From assembly GCA_016208205.1 (NCBI GenBank), contig JACQYP010000100.1, positions 1 through 18,104 on the forward strand: DNA of 18,104 bases, written 5' to 3'. Source of the DNA: Candidatus Desantisiibacteriota bacterium. Lineage in GTDB: Bacteria; UBA9089; CG2-30-40-21. The stretch's first letter is position 1; the number at the start of each line of letters is the position of its first letter. This document shows positions 13,996-18,104 of the stretch, in pieces. Under the pieces are notes generated by a model that was not told the DNA's origin, made no database searches, and saw nothing but the letters and a program-made list of their open reading frames with translations. The translations under genes were made by a program, and so were the position numbers.

Positions 13996-15889
13996 TTACA
14001 CCTGCAGTTATTCGACGACCGATCTTATCTCCTGTATGCCATCCTGTCGAATTTGATTCATAGTGTCTGTGATTAAACAAATTGTAGGCAGCTATTGTCA
14101 GCTCTAAATTATTGTGAGGATGATAAGCAATGAGTGTGTCAACAGTAGCATAAGGATCTACCTTCGATGGTCCAGGGGTTACCAGTCCAAATACCGGATT
14201 GGATGTCAGATACATCTCATAATATTCATCTACATAATGAGCGGTGGCATTTGCTGACCACCTGTCAAGCTTAGCCATTAAGCCACAATTGAGTTTATTC
14301 TTCGGGTTTACTGCCAAATCGCCAAAATCATCCCGGCGGATATGCTGATAAGAATAGTTGGCAAACCCATCCAACCAATTGGTGAATATGAAATCCAATC
14401 CTACCTCTCCTCCGTATTGCTGAGCATCGGCTACATTTTTAACAGGACCTGTTTGCGTATTATCAATTAAATCCCGGTAATCATTATAAAACAGGGATGT
14501 AACTATTTTAAGCCTGTCTGTTGGACAACTATAATGAGATAATTCGTAAGAGGTGATCTTCTCCTCATTCAGAGAAGAATTGCCTAAGGCAAAGGGATAT
14601 ACCTTGCCTTCATTGGTATGTTGAAAGAGAGAAGGTATGTAATAGCCACTGGCAATAGTAAAACGAAGACTCTGATTTTCCTTGGGGTTATAGATAATAC
14701 TGGCTCGACTAAGGGCAATATAGTCCAGGAGGGAATAGTATTCACCTCGAGCACCCAGTATAAGAATAAACCGGTCATTAAGGCGATGTTCATTCTCCAC
14801 ATTTATAGCATAGTTTGTCACATCGTGGTCTTCTTTAGCCCCAGCTGTTATATCTATCGATCCATTGTCATCTTTATCTACATTTTTAATCGCTTCTACA
14901 CCCCAGGCAGTCTTCTTTGTATACCCTCCAAAAGAGGTAATATTCTTCTTCCATCTCAAGGTACGATAGAATTCAAGCTCATAGTTAGAATCCTCTACCG
15001 CATATATATCATTCCAAAAGTTTTTTTTATGATGATTATAGAAGAGACGCACCCATGAATTCGATCGATCATAACGAAGGGAGATAAAGGTGGTCTTGGG
15101 CTGACATACTGAGGATATCACATTTTTAGCGTCCGAAAAGCGAGACATCAGAGAGATGGATGATTCTTCACCAAGGTGATAAGTAGCATTCCCAGCAAAA
15201 TAGTCAACAAAAAAGTGTTCCCTCTCCTGTTCTATCTTTGGTGCCTCCCACTCCTTGGCTTCATGATGACCTCCAGCAATACTATAGTCTAAATTTTCAT
15301 AACTTCCAGCGTGAATAATATTGCTCCGTACTGTATTCCAATCGCCACCAACCATATTTACCTGGGTTCCCTTGAACTGTTTGGGTGTCTTGGTGATAAT
15401 ATTAATTACACCACTAAAGGCAGAGCCCCCATAGAATATTGCCCCTGGTCCTTTAATAACTTCAATACGGTCAATTTCCTCCAAATCAAATGGAGTCCAA
15501 TCAAGGAATATATGGTTAGCATGGTACATAAACACATTGTTGCCATCCAGCGTAACCAGAACATGGCATGTGTCAGCAAAGCCCCGCACACCGATAACAT
15601 GCTGTCCTGCATCTGATTCTCGCACATCGATTCCAGAAATTGATCTTAAGATATCACCAATGTTTGTAGCTCCTGAGTGCTTGATGTCTTGTGCAGTAAT
15701 AATCTCCACACTTGATGCTGCCTCAGTAAAGGGCTGTAGCCTCTTACTGGGAGAAATTACCATTGGAATCTCCATGAAGAGCAGTTCCTCTCCAGTTACC
15801 TCTTTCTGAGCTTGTGACTCAAGACAACTCCCCAAGACCAATATCTCGACCATTAACAAAACCAACAAACCCTTCTTCATCATTTTCAT
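13982..15889 (-). CDS. TonB-dependent outer-membrane receptor
   Basis: 635 residues. A signal peptide covers about 1-27 (MKMMKKGLLVLLMVEILVLG..), with LGSC resembling a lipobox, though processing at AQA is equally likely. A short region with LLFMEIPMVISPSKR, in the place of a TonB box, precedes the plug domain (about 55-168: TEAASSVEIITAQDI, DILRSISGIDV, GVRGF, VLVTLDGNNV, DRIEVIKGPGAIFYGGSAFSGVINIITK). The remaining part is barrel strands, ending GRRITAGVSYEF with terminal Phe. The length and plug resemble BtuB/CirA-type receptors; the substrate cannot be read from the sequence, and no metal, haem or cobalamin gene lies nearby. AAGGAG is about 6-8 bases before the ATG. Partner TonB/ExbBD genes are not in the window. 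Confidence 0.92.
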   Translation of the reverse strand: MKMMKKGLLVLLMVEILVLGSCLESQAQKEVTGEELLFMEIPMVISPSKRLQPFTEAASSVEIITAQDIKHSGATNIGDILRSISGIDVRESDAGQHVIGVRGFADTCHVLVTLDGNNVFMYHANHIFLDWTPFDLEEIDRIEVIKGPGAIFYGGSAFSGVINIITKTPKQFKGTQVNMVGGDWNTVRSNIIHAGSYENLDYSIAGGHHEAKEWEAPKIEQEREHFFVDYFAGNATYHLGEESSISLMSRFSDAKNVISSVCQPKTTFISLRYDRSNSWVRLFYNHHKKNFWNDIYAVEDSNYELEFYRTLRWKKNITSFGGYTKKTAWGVEAIKNVDKDDNGSIDITAGAKEDHDVTNYAINVENEHRLNDRFILILGARGEYYSLLDYIALSRASIIYNPKENQSLRFTIASGYYIPSLFQHTNEGKVYPFALGNSSLNEEKITSYELSHYSCPTDRLKIVTSLFYNDYRDLIDNTQTGPVKNVADAQQYGGEVGLDFIFTNWLDGFANYSYQHIRRDDFGDLAVNPKNKLNCGLMAKLDRWSANATAHYVDEYYEMYLTSNPVFGLVTPGPSKVDPYATVDTLIAYHPHNNLELTIAAYNLFNHRHYESNSTGWHTGDKIGRRITAGVSYEF

Positions 15890-15944
15890 CTCCTTTTGTA
15901 ATAATGGCTCTCCTCAGATTAGCGGGAAAATTAGATCCAGTCTC

Positions 15945-16077
15945 GAATGGCACTGACTTAAGGAATATGAGGACGAAATCCTTTCTATAACCAGTAGATT
16001 CACCACCCAATGGCTACAATATCTTGTGGTGGTTAAAGCCATCAAACATTGCAAAAACTCTTAAGTCAGTGCCATTC
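15945..16077. mobile_element. 133-bp MITE with 18-bp perfect ends and 11-bp target duplication
   Basis: Terminal inverted repeats GAATGGCACTGACTTAAG (15945-15962) and CTTAAGTCAGTGCCATTC (16060-16077) are perfect. They are flanked on both sides by the same 11 bases, GATCCAGTCTC (15934-15944 and 16078-16088). This is the textbook footprint of a transposition. A duplication of 10-13 bases is typical of the IS4/IS231 group, so a transposase of that type may mobilise it. The inside has no gene; it holds small crossing inverted repeats (CACCAC/GTGGTG and ATGGCT/AGCCAT). Confidence 0.9.
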
Positions 16078-16111
16078 GATCCAGTCTCCCTTTGAGAAAC
16101 GAAGTAACTGG

Positions 16112-16181
16112 CATTTCGACAAACAAAGTGAAGAGAAATCTTGAGTGTAGGCGGTAAGATTTCTCACAGTAGTTCGAAATG
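16112..16181. repeat. CATTTCGA/GAGAAATCTT palindrome
   Basis: Outer arms CATTTCGA (16112-16119) and TCGAAATG (16174-16181), inner arms GAGAAATCTT (16133-16142) and AAGATTTCTC (16156-16165). Sequences on the pattern 'gtcatttcga...gaagtgagagaaatct' are, from memory, frequent intergenic repeats in several bacterial groups. It lies inside the 319-bp element. Confidence 0.7.
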
Positions 16182-16252
16182 ACAATTGTAAAAATGTATT
16201 TTTCCCACTAATCTGAGGAGAGCCGTTAAAAGTAGGTGTTATAACAGACAAG

Positions 16253-17710
16253 TCATACATGTGCATTGATCTCCTCAATGTTTAGTTTTAAACTAAGTGC
16301 CTTAAGTGAATAAATAAAAATTATTACTGTGCAAATAACTGGCAACAATTTAATTTCCTGGGGTAGAATATCAAAATATACAGCCATCATTATAATGGAA
16401 ACCAGGAAAATAGCTATTTTGAGTATTAACATTCCTATGATTAGCCTTCTTGGAAAGTTTAAAACCGATAATGCCACGATATCAGATACCATCGAATAGA
16501 CTCCTTGACTAATTATCCATGCCCATCCAATAGCATAAATCCCAAAATCCTGTTGCATTCCGTAAAAACATACTACCATTACCATCAGAGATAAGGTACT
16601 AATGTATGCAACCAATTTATATTTTCTGGCAGCTTGTAGCAACTCATAACTTAAATTTGCATGAGCATTCAAACAGATCCCCAGCAATAAAATTACAAAC
16701 AACTCAACAATTTTTTTGTCTTGAATATACATAGCCTTGAATAGAAATGGAGCTGATAAGATACCTACAATGCTTATTAGATTAAATCCTGCCCACGAAA
16801 TGTTCATAAGCTGATAAATCTTGTAAAAAAACTGTTCTTTCTTTGCGCGTATAGAAATATTTTTAACAAATTTCGGGAAAACGACAAGACCCATACCATT
16901 GGAAAAAAACCAAATCTTACTGCTGAGGTCAAAAGCGGCTCGATATTTCCCCAATCCTTCCAATCCAAAAAACCTGTTGACTAATAGTGAACCTATGGCA
17001 ATTACTGTTGACTGCAATACCTGTCCTGTTGAAAGTCCAGTTGAGTGACGGAGTATTGATTTAAATTCATAGTAAACAAACTTTGGGTGCCAAACCCCCT
17101 TAGGCATTTTTCCCATCAACCATTTAGCGATAAAGAAATCCAAAAATCTCCTGCTGACCACTAACCCGACAACTACTACAGGTGAGGCAAATACCAATAT
17201 CCCAACAAACATTAAGATATACCTTGTCATCCCAGATACGAAATTAAATGCAGAATAACAATCAAATCTTTCCTTGGCAATACATAAATTCTGCCTCATT
17301 ATAACAGGAATCGCTATGAAATATTCAAATACAGCAAAGAAAATTATCCAACGCAAATTGCCAAGATTTTTTGACGCAATAGGGAATAGATATACAGGAA
17401 TAATTACCACCAAAGCTGGCAGCACTATAATCAAAAATAAAGACACCATGAGATACATTCCGAAGGTATTCTGTAAATGAGTCCGCTGGATACATGGATC
17501 ATGTTCCGAGGCCAATAAACGCTGAAGGTTTTTCCCAATACCTAAGTCAGCTAAAGCTACGAAAGAAGCCAACACAATGTATATTGAGAAAAGTCCATAT
17601 CCCTCTGTCCCAAGAAGCTTAAGACTCAGCGGGACGATTAAGATTCCTAAAACACCGTTTATTATATTTACACCATATACAGAAAGTATGTTTTTTTTAA
17701 AATTAGACAT
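16253..17710 (-). CDS. Polysaccharide flippase, Wzx/MATE-type (O-antigen or lipopolysaccharide export)
   Basis: 485 residues, almost entirely hydrophobic helices; about 12-14 membrane spans. The start MSNFKKNILSVYGVNIINGVLGILIVPLSLKLLG (read in two parts) followed by GTEGYGLFSIYIVLASFVALADLGIGKNL is the classic N-terminus of the polysaccharide transporter (Wzx-like) family in the MOP superfamily. It should flip undecaprenyl-linked sugar units across the inner membrane. No glycosyltransferase or polymerase gene is next to it here, so the cluster may continue to the right or the gene may be isolated. No strong ribosome site is visible before the ATG at 17710. The final residues, LNIEEINAHV, end only 28 bases from the repeat element at 16224. 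The upstream gap (17711-17914) is A+T rich and shows only a short AGGAAATAAAA duplication. Confidence 0.88.
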   Translation of the reverse strand: MSNFKKNILSVYGVNIINGVLGILIVPLSLKLLGTEGYGLFSIYIVLASFVALADLGIGKNLQRLLASEHDPCIQRTHLQNTFGMYLMVSLFLIIVLPALVVIIPVYLFPIASKNLGNLRWIIFFAVFEYFIAIPVIMRQNLCIAKERFDCYSAFNFVSGMTRYILMFVGILVFASPVVVVGLVVSRRFLDFFIAKWLMGKMPKGVWHPKFVYYEFKSILRHSTGLSTGQVLQSTVIAIGSLLVNRFFGLEGLGKYRAAFDLSSKIWFFSNGMGLVVFPKFVKNISIRAKKEQFFYKIYQLMNISWAGFNLISIVGILSAPFLFKAMYIQDKKIVELFVILLLGICLNAHANLSYELLQAARKYKLVAYISTLSLMVMVVCFYGMQQDFGIYAIGWAWIISQGVYSMVSDIVALSVLNFPRRLIIGMLILKIAIFLVSIIMMAVYFDILPQEIKLLPVICTVIIFIYSLKALSLKLNIEEINAHV

Positions 17711-17914
17711 AAATCAGCTACTTTTGCTAAATTTGTTGTCATCCCTTGAATACAGTATTCACTTTTCCCTTCTCTTTTTTTTTGTCCATTATCCTTAATC
17801 ATCCTCTTTTTATTTCCTTTTTATTTCCTACTCACTCTCAAGCTAACAACCCAATATAATCAAGCAATCTGACAAGACTTCTACCATTCAAAAATCTTCC
17901 CTGATTGCCCTTAT

Positions 17915-18104
17915 TTACAAACCTCCCAATATCCTCACAGCCTCATCTTCCGGAATCCCACTGGCTATCATTTTCTTTAATGCTTCCTGAATTCCTTCTT
18001 CCCTGCCTTCTTCTCTGCCTTTTTCCCTGCCTTTTTTTTCTCCTTCTTTCATACCCTCCTCCCTGCCTTCTTCTCTACCTTTTTTCTCCCCTTGCACGAA
18101 TGTA
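17915..18104 (-). CDS. C-terminal tail of an Rpn/PD-(D/E)XK nuclease or transposase-like protein (5' end outside window)
   Basis: The frame is open to the window edge (TFVQGEKKGREEG...), so only the last 62 residues are seen. They consist of 4-residue steps such as GREE/GKEK/GMKE encoded by about 12-base degenerate repeats, followed by ALKKMIASGIPEDEAVRILGGL. This charged repeat tail with a closing 'mi..G.s.eeia.i.gl' segment is characteristic of Rpn-family recombination-promoting nucleases / PDDEXK_2 putative transposases. The catalytic part is not in the window, so activity cannot be judged. The TAA stop is at 17915-17917. Confidence 0.75.
   Translation of the reverse strand, partial: TFVQGEKKGREEGREEGMKEGEKKGREKGREEGREEGIQEALKKMIASGIPEDEAVRILGGL

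Larger units (their letters stand above)
15906..16224. mobile_element. 319-bp MITE-like element with 25-bp inverted ends
   Basis: It begins GGCTCTCCTCAGATTAG (15906) and ends CTAATCTGAGGAGAGCC (16224); 24 of 25 terminal bases are complementary. It codes for nothing convincing. It contains a younger 133-bp element with target duplication (15945-16077) and a separate palindrome (16112-16181); without the younger insertion it would be about 175 bases. It occupies nearly all of the gap between the flippase and receptor genes, ending 16 bases before the receptor's ATG, so it probably includes the receptor's promoter region. I see no clear target duplication for the outer element. Confidence 0.8.

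Noticed and set aside
15819..16010. 63-residue frame and a second frame at 16066-16278 on the minus strand
   Set aside because: Both lie mainly in the nested MITE sequences and overlap real genes; no transposase motif found.
15890..16252. Cobalamin or other riboswitch upstream of the TonB-dependent receptor
   Set aside because: I looked for conserved riboswitch core motifs in the leader and saw only MITE sequence.

Overview
The window looks like a piece of chromosome from an uncultured Gram-negative (diderm) bacterium of moderate to low G+C. The evidence for an outer membrane is lipid A genes (fabZ, lpxA), a TonB-dependent receptor, a large outer-membrane-barrel-like protein ending in an aromatic residue, and an O-antigen-type flippase. 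The gene mix (LysM-FecR protein, CHASE2 kinase, FG-GAP propellers, Rpn-type protein) and the many palindromic intergenic repeats remind me of candidate-phylum metagenomic genomes such as Omnitrophota or Desantisbacteria. That placement is inference only.

Layout. (1) 1-4.2 kb, plus strand: the C-terminal part of a large barrel-like surface protein, then a secreted LysM-FecR protein with OmpL47-like repeats. (2) 4.6-8.4 kb, minus strand: a signalling operon of response regulator, GAF/HD-GYP phosphodiesterase and CHASE2 histidine kinase, read from a near-perfect sigma-70 promoter. (3) 8.7-11.1 kb, minus strand: a secreted FG-GAP/VCBS beta-propeller protein. It is divergent from (4) 11.3-13.3 kb, plus strand: a YqhA-family membrane protein, fabZ and lpxA. 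The two divergent promoters stand back to back. (5) 13.5-17.7 kb, minus strand: thioredoxin, a TonB-dependent receptor and a polysaccharide flippase. (6) At the right edge, the C-terminal tail of an Rpn/PD-(D/E)XK transposase-like protein.

Gene functions. Most genes serve the cell envelope: lipid A synthesis, surface polysaccharide export, outer-membrane uptake, and secreted or wall-binding proteins. They sit next to a sensory module that probably lowers cyclic-di-GMP. No tRNA, rRNA, CRISPR array, complete transposase or known defence system is visible.

The most unusual aspect is the density and placement of short repeats. Almost every gap between genes holds palindromic or MITE-like elements. 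One is a 133-bp element with perfect 18-bp inverted ends and a perfect 11-bp target duplication, lodged inside an older 319-bp element. Two copies of a roughly 215-bp element lie in opposite orientation around the FG-GAP/yqhA/fabZ/lpxA block. A third family repeatedly sits on or beside stop codons. Repeat-like or palindromic segments also occur in frame inside coding sequences, most clearly a 45-base palindrome-bearing insertion between the HD and GYP motifs of the phosphodiesterase. This resembles in principle the palindromic elements of Rickettsia genes.
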